DNA of 64,000 bases from assembly GCA_027405735.1 (NCBI GenBank), contig JAPEHQ010000004.1:2046001-2110000 (forward strand), read 5' to 3'. The DNA comes from Mucor racemosus. Its lineage: Eukaryota; Mucoromycota; Mucoromycetes; Mucorales; Mucoraceae. The notes beneath the pieces were generated by a model. That model saw only the letters and a list, made by a program, of their open reading frames with translations, was not told the DNA's origin and did not search any database. The translations under genes and the position numbers were made by a program. This document shows, one piece after another, positions 21,326-33,347 of this stretch (positions are counted from its first letter, which is position 1; each line of letters opens with the position of its first letter).

Positions 21326-24300
21326 TTAATCAAAGATTTCAAGCGGTACAATTCTATCCACATTAAACAAAAATTCATTATGACCATCATCATCTTCCAT
21401 AAAATGATTTGGCCAAATAACAAGATGTCCACGAATATGACGAACAATTTCACGAATTGTAGCATGTTCATTATTTGCTTCATTTAAAGGTAGATTTGTT
21501 ACATTTGCAGCAGCAGCAGTAGTTTTAGTACCACCATGTTTGACATCGGTACGACCCAAAAACATTTTAGCCATCTTGATGTAATTGTGGTATTGATCCC
21601 AAGTACGAACATTGTTATCAGGAGTGACCAAGAATGAGCGACGGAAATGATCTGTATTAATACGAGCCAACATGTGCCAAAAGTCTTGAAATTCATCTGT
21701 CAATGGATCTTGCATGATTCTATAAATGTCGCCAACTGTTTTCTTACCAGTGTCCAAGGGTTCTAATTTAGGACTACTATAGTAATTCGATTCAGGTTCG
21801 TAGGGCAAACCTTGAGCTGCACGAGCATCTGATTTAGGTTCACCGGTATTTCGCTTTTCTTCCCAAGCTCTACGATCACCATTGTTGTCAGTATCTGGGT
21901 CTAATGATGTCCAGAAATCAAGATAATCTTCTTTGCTACTCTTACGCTTGCTGAATATAGATTTTGAGGGGGATAATACTGAATTAATACCAGTACCAGA
22001 TGAAGAAGAGTTTGTATTTGTTGTTTCCTCGGTCTTGGACGTTTGGATTTGCTCCAAGGAAGTAGATTGAGAAAGACGCTTTTTACCAGCAGAAACATTG
22101 GCAGCAGCAGGAGCTTGACCGACTTTTTCTTGTTCTATTTGCTTTCCATTCTTTCTACGCAACAAATGTCTCTTCTTTCTTTTACCGAATTTCTTTTGAT
22201 CAGAAATATTCGAGTTATTACTGCTTGAAGTGGCTGAACTGTCAGAAGATAAGGCAGTATTTCTTCTTTCCACTTCACTTAATGGTGGTTCATCTTTTTC
22301 TTCTTGCTGAATTTGTTCTTTTTCCTCGGCGTATCTGTTTACGTCTTTAGTTACTTGAATAAAAGGTGGAATACAATTGATAGCGTCGTTTTTATCGTCG
22401 TCATCCAGTTTACGATCTGCCCACATGGGTTGTTTCATATAACTTGAGGATGATTTCATCATCATCTTTTTCTTGTTTTCTCTATACTTTTCTCTATCAA
22501 TTTGATCTACATCCAAACCAACATGCTCGCACATAAGACGCATGCGAAGAGAATGAGCATAACGACCAACTTTGACACGTTTTCCACCAAAATGAGAATC
22601 AACCAAATCTTTATCATCTTGAATACAAGCGGCAATTTCTGAATCACGAGTACCAAGTTGAGAACGCTCATTGATATTTGCTGATCCAATGATTACCGTC
22701 ATATCATCCACTATCATTGTCTTTGCATGAATGTATACTTGCTCAGTGACGTATTGTCCATTCAATTCAGCCCAGTTACGAAGACCATAAAAGTTAATGT
22801 ATTCGTGTGTATTGGTCACACCTGCTGCATGCAAGCGTGCCAAAATAGAGTCAGGGCCCCGTGTAATAGACAAGTACTGACATTGCATGATGAGACGAAC
22901 AGTACTAGCTTCAGTTTCATCAATATTAGCAGGAAATCCGGGAACCAAGGGTACAATAATGATAGCTCTCCACTTTGTACCTTCATTATGAGCACGCAAA
23001 ATACGTTGATAGATTGCCTCGCCAATGTTGTTTTCAATCACAGTAGCTCCACTCTTGGTTGATGTAACAAAGAATTGATTTTCAATATAAATGAGATACT
23101 TGGAGTTTTTGATTAATTCACAATAAGCTGTTTGAATACTATGTTCAACATGGTCTTCGATTGATCCAATACTCCAAGGAGAAACACTTCGCAAGATTTG
23201 TATACGACAAGAATCTGAGGTATGAGGGTGACAGATACGAGGATCATCGTTGCTTAAACGATTAACATAGTCGTCAGGTACGGGCAACAACATGGGAGTT
23301 GGACGTTTAGGAGCAGATGGCTTCTTTCTACGTAAAAAGTTCCAACGTTGAATAAAATGACGAGACACATCACGAGCAGCGGTACCCACAATACGCATTG
23401 ATATATCATGCCAAGGCATTCTTGGTAATTTTGTTCTGTCTTGATTATCTTCGAATGGTTTATCCAAGGTATGGAAATCGATAATACGAGGATTAGAATA
23501 ATCTTTACCAGGCCATACTTGTGGATTTTTATTTGTAGGTTCGAGATCAGGTTTGAGATCATCAACTAGAATATGACCAGGTGTATCATAACGACCAAAA
23601 CATTGATCCAAACCACCAATAAAAGCAACCTCATTGTCGACAATGCAAATCTTTTCATGATGAGCCCAAAAGAAAATACTGTTCTTGTTGAAAATATCAA
23701 GAGCACGAGAGGGATGTCTTTGGACAAAGATATTAGGTGAAAGTGATAACAAATGTCGTTTAGCTTGATGAGAAAACAAAGGTAATGCCATTGCAACTTC
23801 CTTATACATGACAATATACACTTTAACACCTTGATCTGCTTTTCTTCTCAATAAACGATCCAATCTCCATTCCAAATTAGAAGCTGCTGGTCTCCTCAGG
23901 AACTATACCATACAAATGTTGAATAACTACAACAAAAAAGCATGTTCCAATATATCAATTACTTACTAATTCTGGAGATAGCCACCAATCATGAATGTAA
24001 ATTGACTCTTTTGCATTCTCTAATGCTACCGAAACATCCCAAAAATAATCTCTTCCATCCACAAACCAAGCAACAGAAGTGTTATCTCGAATAGGAGCAA
24101 AACTCTTGAATCGATTCTCTTTACACCAAACTGAATTCTCGGCCAATGCTTTGATAGCTGTTGCAAATTGTTTTGCTTGTCGTTCATTCTTTGCTCTGAA
24201 ATTATAAACACCTTGCATATTTCTAAAGCACAGGGTTGATTTAACAGAAGCCCAATGAGACGCATTTGCCAAGGCATTACTGAATTTTTTCCTTCCACCA

Positions 24301-25671
24301 TTCGAAATATGATGATTTGATTTATCGCCGAAAATTCCCAATCGATGAATATCAAACATTTGATCAAACAGAAAAACATCATAGATATTGGACTACAAGA
24401 GAGAGAGAAAAAAAGAGGATATTGGCTATTTATGTATGGTTCTCCCAAATGTATGTAAATCTTACCTCACTAGGATCATCAACACAAACCACATAGCTTT
24501 CACGTACAATAAACCATTTAGGCTTTCTTCTTCGTCTTCCACCTGTAGTTGGCATTGAACAAACAAGACCATCTTGCAAAAACTTACGACTTTGCTTTGG
24601 ATCTCGATCAGTTCTACTTTGAAACACTAGGAAACTTTCTTTTCCATGGAAATTTGATAAAGGATATTTTGCAGCCAATTCTAACCCTAATGCCGAAATC
24701 TCCAAGAATTTGCATAATCTATTTACATAACCAAGAGGTCCAATGGATGTGATAAACTGATTTAGGTAATTTTCAAATGCTTGTAATACAGAACGGTCTG
24801 CTTTAACTACTTCCATGATCTGTGACGACATGCTTGTATTACTTGCTGCAACAGGTTCTTCTTCGGCAATTGGTGTTGCCAATGCCATGACGGCATCTTC
24901 ATCCATTAAGGAGGCTGGGTTTGTTGCGTATTCTGTTGTACTCATTGACGCACTCGTTTCTTGTCTATTCATAGATACTCTATCGTAGTTCCTTTTATGT
25001 TGTTTACGGAAATGCTTTCTTGGTAAACTAGGAAATTTAGGTAATTTTGTACGTTGTCTGACTGCAATTCCTTCTCGTCTATTGCTGCTGCTATATTTCT
25101 TTTTGTATCGATAATGTAATTTGACGAAATCCCAATAACGGCGATATACAGACCAAGTGATTTTGTTGGATCCAGTGCCGTATTGTACTCGGATGTTGAA
25201 TACAGTACCTCTCTTCTTTGTTTCTAATTTGCTCACTTTAACAGATAAATTATCGAGAAATACAGGAATACGTTTTTCATTGTCTTCATCTCTTGCGATA
25301 TGCATTGCAATCAAAAGAGGGCCAATTGTGTTGATCTCTGCTTGTCTTTCAATGCTTCCAATTACTTGCGATTGCTGCTTTTTTGATTGCTGTTTATAAT
25401 TTCCTACCCATTTCTTGATCATTTTCCATCCGTCTTGAGGAGCAGATTCAAATCGATTTAATACGCCTCGCTTTTTAGGTAAAGATTGATTGGATACACT
25501 TTTAGGAAATGGAGCATTGTCATGTAAATCCATCACTGGCTTCAATTGTTGTTGTGGTTGTTGTGGTTGTTGTCGATCATTGGTATTATTTTGAAGAAAT
25601 TGTGAATTATTTATTGGCATGAGGACATCCCTTTGCTGTTGATCCATTAGATTTTTTTGTCTCGTTGACAT
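21326..25671 (-). CDS. Phospholipase D with PX and PH domains (PLD1/Spo14 type)
   Basis: Exons 25671-24466, 24392-23967 and 23902-21326 give 1402 aa (introns 73 and 64 nt). The enzyme hydrolyses phosphatidylcholine to phosphatidic acid and choline at membranes and acts in secretion, sporulation and signalling. A low-complexity Gln-rich N-terminus is followed by a PX domain in two blocks (about 135-225 and 290-330, split by a Ser/Thr/Ala-rich insert), then a PH domain (about 345-475) interrupted by intron 1. The two catalytic HKD motifs are intact: H626-x-K-x4-D (HHEKICIVD) and H936-x-K-x4-D (IHAKTMIVD). After HKD2 comes a long Ser/Lys-rich segment, then a conserved C-terminal end (LVIWPNHFMEDD). 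It is transcribed divergently from the GTPase gene at 26422. Confidence 0.96.
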
Positions 25672-26421
25672 TTTAATAAAAACTGAATAATGTAGAGGAA
25701 AGAAGAGGAAAATAGAAAAAGAGAACGAGGGGGAGGAAATTATTCGATTTAATATATTATAGGTTCATGTCAAAATGACGAAATGTATGCCCTTTTCGAC
25801 AAAAACGGCTATTCAATTTCAATATGCATAATTTCATGACCCTTTGTACCTTAAAACTCAATTAATTCAACATATATGATAATGGTAACCAAAATAAATT
25901 TGGTTGGTAATGTAGTGTTAAATATTGATCCAAGGAATTGGTATCGACAAGATGTTGTCATAATATAGATCAAAGATGATCTACATAATACATGATTCAA
26001 TTATTATTATTATTAGATGAATATTCAATCGCCGCAGATCAGATATTCCTGTGTATATCTCTATTTCAGGATTAAGAACAACAACATAAAATTAGGGCTT
26101 TGCAAAAGACGAAAATGTGAACCACAAGCCAAAATGTTATCAATTATACTAAATAGGTATTTAGCACTTTATGCTAGTAAAAATTGTCTGAAAAAATTCT
26201 TTAAGAGCATTAAGAAATTTTCGGATATCCAATTAGATGATATTCAATAATGATAGAAAAGAAAATTGTAATAATTCACAACCACCTTGAATAAATTAAA
26301 AGAAAATATAACGTAATGGTACAAAAATCCCCCAAAAAGAATTCTTGAAATTAAAAAGGCTTTCGAAAAGTTTTCGAGTTTGGTAATACATTTAAAACAT
26401 AGATATGATAATCATCCTGTC
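25672..26421. promoter_or_regulatory. Divergent promoter region between PLD and FZO1-like gene
   Basis: A 750-bp spacer separates two divergently transcribed genes and must hold both promoters. A 77-codon frame at 26017-26250 is basic and low in complexity and is not supported as a gene. No specific operator is called. Confidence 0.4.
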
Positions 26422-28608
26422 ATGATGGCGGACTTGTCAAACCTAGTAGTCCCCCATGTCCCTGGTAACTACGGTATACCGCATTACAACCAACAAGCAC
26501 AGAAGCCCCTTCTTTCTTTATTTACTTTTAACATTAGAATGACATTGGCATACAAGCAAACCGAAGAAGACTACAAACTCAACTGTAAAAATGTATTAGA
26601 CGATATTAAACATACTTCCAACCTAGTAGAAGAAATTGAACAAATTGGTTCTGATATTTATTATCCAACAACTGTAACAACATCTACGTTTAATGTATTG
26701 CAAACTAAAGATGCACAGACATTATCAACATTATTACCGGCATGTTTGGATCATCTGAATAACTTGAAATCAAGAGTATCAGATCCTTTATCCAAAGTTT
26801 TAATCACAGGTGATTTGAATTCTGGTAAATCTACCTTGGTCAATGCTTTATTGAACAAAGAAATTTTACCTGTGGATCAGCAACCATGTACATCAATCTT
26901 TTGTCAAGTTTATTCTTCTCCCAAAGATGATCAAGATAGTAATGATCAAATTCATGCAGTAATTGATACAGAGAATTACGATAAAACCAACACAAAAACA
27001 TACCATAAAATCGAAGCACGCCATCTTTACAAAACTCTCGTCGATGAAGAAATTCCATACAAGATGCTCAATGTTTACACTACCCGCAATAACGAACTTT
27101 TGACTAAAGAAAGTTTATTACATAATGATCTCGTCGATGTTGCATTAATTGATTCGCCTGGATTAAATACAGATTCTGTCAAAACAACATCTGTTTTTGC
27201 ACGTCAAGAAGAAATCGATGTAGTTGTATTTGTTGTGAGCGCCGAGAATCATTTTACTCTTTCAGGAAAGGAATTTTTATCAAACGCTGCTCAAGAAAAG
27301 AAACATATATTCATTGTCGTCAATCGATTTGATAATATTCGTGATAAAGAACGTTGCAAACGCTTGATTTTACAACAAATCGAGCTTGTATCACCTGCAA
27401 CTTTTGCTCAAGCAGATGAATTGATTCATTTTGTCAGTGCTGCACATCATGCAGATTCTCCCGATTTCGCTAGACTCGAACAAAGTTTACGCTCCTTTGT
27501 ACTTCATAATCGCAGTTTGTCAAAATTATTACCTGCTAAAAACTACCTTTATAATGTATTACGAGATGTTTATTTTTTAGCTACTGTAAATGAAGATAAA
27601 TCAAAGGAAAATCTGGAGAAAGTTGCCAGCGATTTAGAATCAATCTTCTTACCTGATTTGAACAATTTGATTGAAACAACAGAATCTGTACAAGGCTCCC
27701 TTCAACAACTTGCTGAAGATACATTGAAAACTATTGAAAACAATACATCCAATTCTTTAAACGATATTACAACTGATAAAGCCCTTGATCAATGCATAGA
27801 ATCTATCGCTTATCCTGGCATTCATTTAACATGGCAATATGCTCAAAACATCTCTGATGCTCTTGCTTCACATGTGGAGTCCAATTTAGACCAAATCGAA
27901 AAACAAGCAAACCAAAATGCAACTGAATGTATGAATGAAATGAATGAATTAGTAGTAGACAAACTTGGTAAATGGAGCGATAATATCATTACAAATGTTC
28001 ATGACAATAATGCACAATCTAAGCACCAACGCATTCATGTCAATGTTCAAGCAAGAGATTTCTTGATGGAAAGACGTATTGTCAATGATAAAAAGATAGC
28101 ACTAGTTGGCCTAGGAACAACAAGTGCTACAGTAATGCTTTTCAAGGCAATTAATGTCAAGGATATGGCTTTCAGCTTTTTACATCGCTACTTGAATCCC
28201 TTGTTGGAGAATCCTACTGCCAATTTACCATCTCGTCGCATTATGATCAATTGCATGACAGCCATTAGCATTTTCAGTATTGGATGGACCGCTTACTCTT
28301 TTGTTTCTGCTATTCCTCACGCATTAAGAGCTAATTTAAAGCATAAATTCCAATTAGCTGTAGAAAATGAGAAATTACAAGAAAATGCAACTCATCGTAT
28401 TACACATGGAGTCCAAAACTTGTTGAAATCCAAGAATACAGAAATTACATCTCGTATTCAACAATTAATTGAAGAAAAGAATAAGGAAAAAAAGCAATTA
28501 GAAGCTAATGTATCTAGTGCAAAATCAGTATTAGACCAATATAACTCATTAGTCTTCAAATCCAACTCCTTGTTGATCAAGGTGAAGGCATCGCTACACG
28601 AAAACTAA
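26422..28608 (+). CDS. FZO1: Fuzzy onions/mitofusin dynamin-like GTPase
   Basis: Intronless, 728 aa from the ATG at 26422; the frame stays open upstream but has no ATG there. A second ATG follows at 26425. It is predicted to tether and fuse mitochondrial outer membranes. GTPase motifs: G1 GDLNSGKS (residues 130-137), G3 DSPGLN, G4 NRFD. Heptad helices flank the GTPase. Two hydrophobic segments near 558-576 and 606-632 match the paired membrane anchors of fungal Fzo1, and a C-terminal coiled coil follows (about 650-715). It is somewhat shorter than yeast Fzo1, mainly at the N-terminus. A different mitochondrial dynamin-like protein cannot be excluded. The downstream INCENP gene starts 88 bp after the stop. 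Confidence 0.9.
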   Translation: MMADLSNLVVPHVPGNYGIPHYNQQAQKPLLSLFTFNIRMTLAYKQTEEDYKLNCKNVLDDIKHTSNLVEEIEQIGSDIYYPTTVTTSTFNVLQTKDAQTLSTLLPACLDHLNNLKSRVSDPLSKVLITGDLNSGKSTLVNALLNKEILPVDQQPCTSIFCQVYSSPKDDQDSNDQIHAVIDTENYDKTNTKTYHKIEARHLYKTLVDEEIPYKMLNVYTTRNNELLTKESLLHNDLVDVALIDSPGLNTDSVKTTSVFARQEEIDVVVFVVSAENHFTLSGKEFLSNAAQEKKHIFIVVNRFDNIRDKERCKRLILQQIELVSPATFAQADELIHFVSAAHHADSPDFARLEQSLRSFVLHNRSLSKLLPAKNYLYNVLRDVYFLATVNEDKSKENLEKVASDLESIFLPDLNNLIETTESVQGSLQQLAEDTLKTIENNTSNSLNDITTDKALDQCIESIAYPGIHLTWQYAQNISDALASHVESNLDQIEKQANQNATECMNEMNELVVDKLGKWSDNIITNVHDNNAQSKHQRIHVNVQARDFLMERRIVNDKKIALVGLGTTSATVMLFKAINVKDMAFSFLHRYLNPLLENPTANLPSRRIMINCMTAISIFSIGWTAYSFVSAIPHALRANLKHKFQLAVENEKLQENATHRITHGVQNLLKSKNTEITSRIQQLIEEKNKEKKQLEANVSSAKSVLDQYNSLVFKSNSLLIKVKASLHEN

Positions 28609-28696
28609 AGAAAACGCGTCCCAAAAGTCGCATTTCAACAACAATAATGATCCCTTTTTATAAAATAAACAAATAACAATACTCTTTTTAATAATT

Positions 28697-30138
28697 ATGG
28701 CTAGAAAGACAAAGAAAGGATATCTTTGGATTTTCGATCAACAGGACAAATGGGATGAGATTGCTTCTGATAAAATCACTCAATTAGATCAAATAAAAGC
28801 TAATCATTTAGATTGGTTTGATAAACATACAACTGTGAGGTATGTCATATCATGGAATATCATGTATACAATAATATTGAATATTCTATTAGTGAGCTAT
28901 TGGCTTTGAGAAGACCAGATTTGAAAAGAAAGCGTGAATCGATATCAACTCCAAAAGAAATTGCACCGGGGAATAGTCAAATTGTACCTGATGCAATTAC
29001 CGAGGAAGAATTTAATATAGAAAATCAATCAGAGGATATATCACATACAGCCGAGAATACGACCAAAGATGTACCAAATCCTAAGGAAAACAAAACAGAG
29101 AATATACTTAAATCAACAGAAAATCAAATAGGAAAACCAACTGATAAAACAAAGAGTCAAGCAAGCAAGGAAGCCAATACAGCCGAGAATCCAGCAGAGG
29201 ATATAAATATAAAATATTCTGCTATTATACCACCATCTACAATAAAACCAATTGTAAATGTTAAACCACAACTCACAACAGCGACACTTACTGCACAAAC
29301 TAAACCACTAGAAAGACAAAATGCTCGTACAATTAGGGATGATTACGATGCGCAAGATGATCAGGTTCAAGTTGTTGTTTCTGCTCGTCAATACAATGCA
29401 GAACCAAAAGAGAGAGCGCCTGTTAGTTCGCCAGTGAAAGAACCAAAAGAGAAAATGCTTGTTAAATCACCAGGGAAAGAACCTTTACAACCTTCTTCAC
29501 CACCTTTAAAAACATTCTCATTATCACACTCAAAAGCATCCACTTCCAGCACAACAAGGCACCGCAGTGCTTTTATGAACAAATTATTTAAAACAACAAG
29601 ACCTTCTTTGAAAAAAGCAGCTCTACCATCAGCATCAACATCAACCGCATCAACATCATCTGCTAAAAGAGATTCGCATTCAAAGCATCCTGTAATTATT
29701 ACAAAAAGATCAAGTAGCACATTGAGTGTAAGATCATTTAAATCTACTGCATCGTCAACACCCATTCAAATGAGTGATATGGTGCCAGAGCCAAGATTTA
29801 AAAGACCAAAAACTCTTCAACAAACCACACCCAGTCAAGCACATCAATTAAGTATGGTTGAAGAAGTTGATGAAAAAAGTCAGAGTCAAAATCAGAATCA
29901 AAGCCAAGATTCAGAAGATGATCGTGATGAGGAAGTATCATTCAAAGTACCAATATGGGCAGTTGACCCTGAATTAGATCAGGAATTTATGAATCAATCG
30001 CAACAGGATGCTGACAGGATTTTTGGTAGCCTTCCACGTGTAGACTTACGAGGTAAGTAACCGCACTTTTTATTGTAATGGTATATATTCTAACTTTATT
30101 TCCCTTATGCAGATATATTTTCTCGCCTTTCTTCATGA
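28697..30138 (+). CDS. INCENP/Sli15-like chromosomal passenger protein
   Basis: Exons 28697-28839, 28893-30052 and 30113-30138 give 442 aa. INCENP scaffolds the chromosomal passenger complex: its N-terminus binds survivin/borealin and its C-terminal IN-box binds and activates Aurora B kinase at centromeres and the spindle midzone. The IN-box is clear at the extreme C-terminus (about 403-442): IWAVDPELDQEF, then DADRIFGSLPRVDLR continuing as DIFSRLSS. This keeps the family pattern of Trp, IFG and a final IF motif. The last eight and a third codons form a tiny third exon that completes the IN-box. The middle is disordered and Ser/Lys/Pro-rich with basic patches, suited to microtubule binding. 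Short-motif identification, so other IN-box proteins remain possible. Confidence 0.82.
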
Positions 30139-30409
30139 GAGAATTATACCCAAGCATGCAGCATTTCTCTACATAATAGCATGTAATTAGACAAATAGCT
30201 TGATTCAACATACTTTGACATTCAAGGTATCTTTCAATAGTATTTTCTTTTTCTTTAACGGTATATTTGATGCTTAAAATTTACAAAATATTTGGGATGT
30301 GTGCAGAAAAAACTACATGCTCTATCCCAGAAGATAGCCAATATCAAGCAAACCTTGTTTGATTAAGAGGTGCGAAATACCAAACCAATTTATTATTTTT
30401 AATCTATTA

Positions 30410-31880
30410 TCATCTAATAAAATAAACAGTGATTGCCGTTAAGAGACCACCTACTAAGGCACAATCTATAGAATATAATACAAAATCTCGTTTTCCTATC
30501 GCTATGGTCTCATCATCATTATTAATAGTGGTTATAGTAGAGGGTATGGATACAGGTTCTTTATAAAATGGTGCATCGTCAAAGTTGGCTGGGGAAAGTA
30601 ATAAGAGTTTACGCAATTCTTCATTATCAATTCGAATCTTGTTTTCTTCAACTGCCACTGGAGTTGCTTCTTCAATCATTACTGGTGATGTTTTTTCAAT
30701 TACTAACGGCAATGTTTCTTCTGTTGTTGATGAAGGCAAAATAGGAGCTATAGGCACAGGTAAAACACCTGCTTTCTCCTCTTCCTTTTCTTGTGTTCTT
30801 TTTAAAGAAGCTAACGTTTCTTCGTCAAATAATGGATGCTCAGTCAAAGCATTTAAAGTTTCCATGACGGCCACTTGTTGTTGCATCAACAATCTATCCT
30901 TCTCATCTAAAGCTTCGAAAACACCCTTAAACTTTTGCTCTTCCTCATCCACTTTAGCTACCAATAGTTCCTCAAATCGATCTGTCAATCTTCTTCTTTT
31001 ACGAGGTTCAAATACTGTTTGAACGGCTACAAAAAGCAATAAATTGACCACCATAAGAGCCCATGTACCGTAGGTACTCACACTTCGGATTTTGTCACTC
31101 CATAACTGCTCTTCATGGTATCTCTCCATAATAGATCTCGCCAATTCCATGTATTCTCTATCCATTTGCTTTTCGCATGTTTGATATCTTTCTTTAGCTA
31201 CTGCCTCTGCTTGTGAATGTGAATGTTCCAATCGATATAGTTCTGTAAACCTAGTTACATCGTCTCCAGTCCATAAATGTTTGCGTTGTAAGAGTTCATT
31301 GATGCCTCTTTGTGTAGCGGATCGAGTTTCAATGGCACTTTCATATGCTCTTTTGGCTGCTTGAACTTCATCACGAGTTGATTCAAATAAAGTTGCTGGG
31401 TTGTTTAAAGTTTAGGATGATATAATACACACAACAAAGGGTTATACTTTGCTTACCTTGGTTATTTACTTTTTGTTTTACAGCATCAATCTGATCATAA
31501 CCTGTCAATTCGTTCAGGGCTCGACTAGCTCTTTGGAGAGCTTCTTTAGAATCACTGACATCGGATGTAAGACGCTTCAATTGTTCTGTAGCATTATTTA
31601 ATTTCATAATATAAGGCTCGAGCCGAGGTTTCATGTCATGTTGGAGTTTTTCAATATATGCTTTTGTAGCTATTATGCTTTTTTGAACTGGTGCTTCTTC
31701 TGCTTCTTTTTTTATCACTTGCTCCTGCTGTTGTTGTTGGTTTTGTTCTATTTTATTATCGCCATCTTGGTGGTTATTTCCAGGGGAAGAAGTCGTATAC
31801 CGAGCAAATTTGTTTACATTGTGTTTATATAATATAGGTCTTAGTAATAGCCGAGAAGAATTACCAATGCGAAAAGACAT
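30410..31880 (-). CDS. SHE9: SHE9/MDM33 mitochondrial inner membrane protein
   Basis: Exons 31880-31457 and 31395-30410 (intron 61 nt) give 469 aa. She9/Mdm33 is an inner-membrane protein involved in inner membrane fission and mitochondrial shape. A basic, Ser/Arg/Leu-rich presequence occupies about residues 1-30. A Gln-rich linker and long coiled coil (about 65-240) follow. The family-typical LLQRKHLWTGDDVTRFTELY lies across the start of exon 2 (about 170-190). Transmembrane segments are at about 248-269 and 447-468, the very C-terminus. The gene converges with the INCENP-like gene (272 bp between stops). Confidence 0.93.
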
Positions 31881-31933
31881 GATTTAAACAAGATAAATTA
31901 TGTATGAAGAGTTAGTTTCACGTAAATAGCCAA

Positions 31934-31952
31934 CCCCTCCCCTCCCCTCCCC
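31934..31952. promoter_or_regulatory. C4T tract (G-quadruplex candidate) at the SHE9 promoter
   Basis: Four CCCC runs separated by single T (CCCCTCCCC repeated) lie 54-72 bp upstream of the SHE9 start codon. The SHE9 sense strand therefore carries four G4 runs in 19 bp, the minimal pattern for a G-quadruplex. It stands out in AT-rich DNA and could be a promoter element. Confidence 0.45.
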
Positions 31953-32104
31953 TTTTTTATCATTCAATTTATTTCTGTGTGACCGCATCAAACAAAAGGG
32001 AGCATGATTCTTGATGATATAAATATAAAAAAAAAATATGCTGTTCAATTTAACCAATATTTTGAAATCTACTACAAAAATGCCCAAAAAAATAAAGAAA
32101 AACA

Positions 32105-32490
32105 TAAAAGCGCTCAGAATTTTTTCATACTGAAATATGTTATAGAGCGTTTTAAAACAAGTAAGTTTTATTATTAGAAAGTGTTAGGATATTTTAATTT
32201 TTTACAACGATATGAAGACTCAAAGTTTTTAATTTTAGCAGTGAAATACCTGTAAATATCTGAAACATTAGCGCTAAAAACGTTATACCAACCGCAAAAG
32301 ATAGGATATTACCATAAACATGCTTTTGGATTAAAATTGAACCATCTCAGATACTCTAGTATATAATTTTCTCTTGGTATTATTTAGTGAAAAAAAAGTA
32401 GAGCAGAGGAGATGAAAAGTGAGGCCTAATTTTCAAGGAAAAAGCAATGAATTTTACCTGTTTTTGAGTTTTTGGTGAGATATAAAATGG
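32105..32490 (-). repeat. Dispersed repeat B, truncated copy
   Basis: Inverted and partial copy of the 1.25-kb repeat. It matches the central segment of 12220-13475 and about 36775-37160, including AAACAAGTAAGTTTTATTATT and AACCGCAAAAGATAGGATATT-type blocks. It begins about 225 bp upstream of the SHE9 start, so it adjoins or forms part of that promoter region. Confidence 0.65.
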
Positions 32491-32779
32491 ATTTATATTC
32501 TTCAGTGTTCGAAGTACGGTATTTGCTTTAATTTTTTCTGCAGGTGTAAGAAAGAAATTGTAGATGATTTTTTCAAATAGGTTTTCTAACTCATTGACAC
32601 AAAAACAGCCTTTTAATCATAACATCGCAATAAGAGGTAGCCGTAGTTGGTGGCTACTCAGTTCAGTTTAATATTTGCTTTGAGTCAATATGCGGTTGTA
32701 TATTCAAGTTTGAAAAATTTGTTTTTTGTGGGCTCAATTTTTTAAAATCTGAAAGGAAATTTGATAGAAAATTTGGATC
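32491..32779. other. Spacer between repeats
   Basis: No gene. Left flank of CACTA-like copy 2. The three bases before the terminus are ATC. Confidence 0.4.
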
Positions 32780-33014
32780 CACTACGGCCGAACTATGCTT
32801 CCCATGGGCATAATGATATGCACAGGCGGGCAGAATAAAAACTTTTGCGCAGATCAGGCAGCCCAGATAAGCAGAGCAATGAGATCAGGGTTTTTTAGTC
32901 AATTTATTAAAGTGTATCAATCATAATATAATTAATAATGAAGATAATTTGAATGGTTTAAAGCACATGTGAGTTACTCTGATTCAACAGAATTGCCTTA
33001 TTGACGAGAAGATA

Positions 33015-33234
33015 TAGTGTTAACTTCTGAATAAATGAATAAACTTATGTTACTCTATTTAGTTTCCAAAAAGCATTTATTTCTATTTAGTGGCCAACAG
33101 CTAAGAAGAGGAAAGCAAGATGTTGTCTTGTATATCACTACCAACTATCAAAGGTACACCATAATTATTACGTATTAGCTTGTTATTAATAATTGATTTT
33201 AGTAATAAATCAATTTTTATAGGTCAAAAGTAAG
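33015..33234 (+). repeat. Short dispersed repeat C, copy 2
   Basis: Matches 293-504 inverted. It lies immediately before the dynein-derived exon of CACTA-like copy 2 and is absent at the equivalent place in the copies at 47.3 and 57.4 kb, so it inserted into this copy. Confidence 0.6.
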
Positions 33235-33238
33235 TTTG

Positions 33239-33347
33239 TTCTGGTAAAGCATTGAATAAATTGGCTCGGGACAAAGAGGATAAAAAGGTGGCAATAGGTC
33301 CCAGTGATGGCCATGTTTATGTTTATGACGACGTTGAAGTGGATATG
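33239..33347 (+). pseudogene. Captured dynein intermediate chain exon (copy 2)
   Basis: Encodes [19 protein letters not shown] then SDGHVYVYDDVE, matching the WD-repeat part of cytoplasmic dynein 1 intermediate chain (family pattern: ALN-x-RW...EIAVGDSEG-x-IYDVGE). A splice donor GTAAG follows at 33348, so intron sequence was carried too and the capture was from genomic DNA. No upstream exons remain in this copy, and a repeat sits where they would be. Confidence 0.75.
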
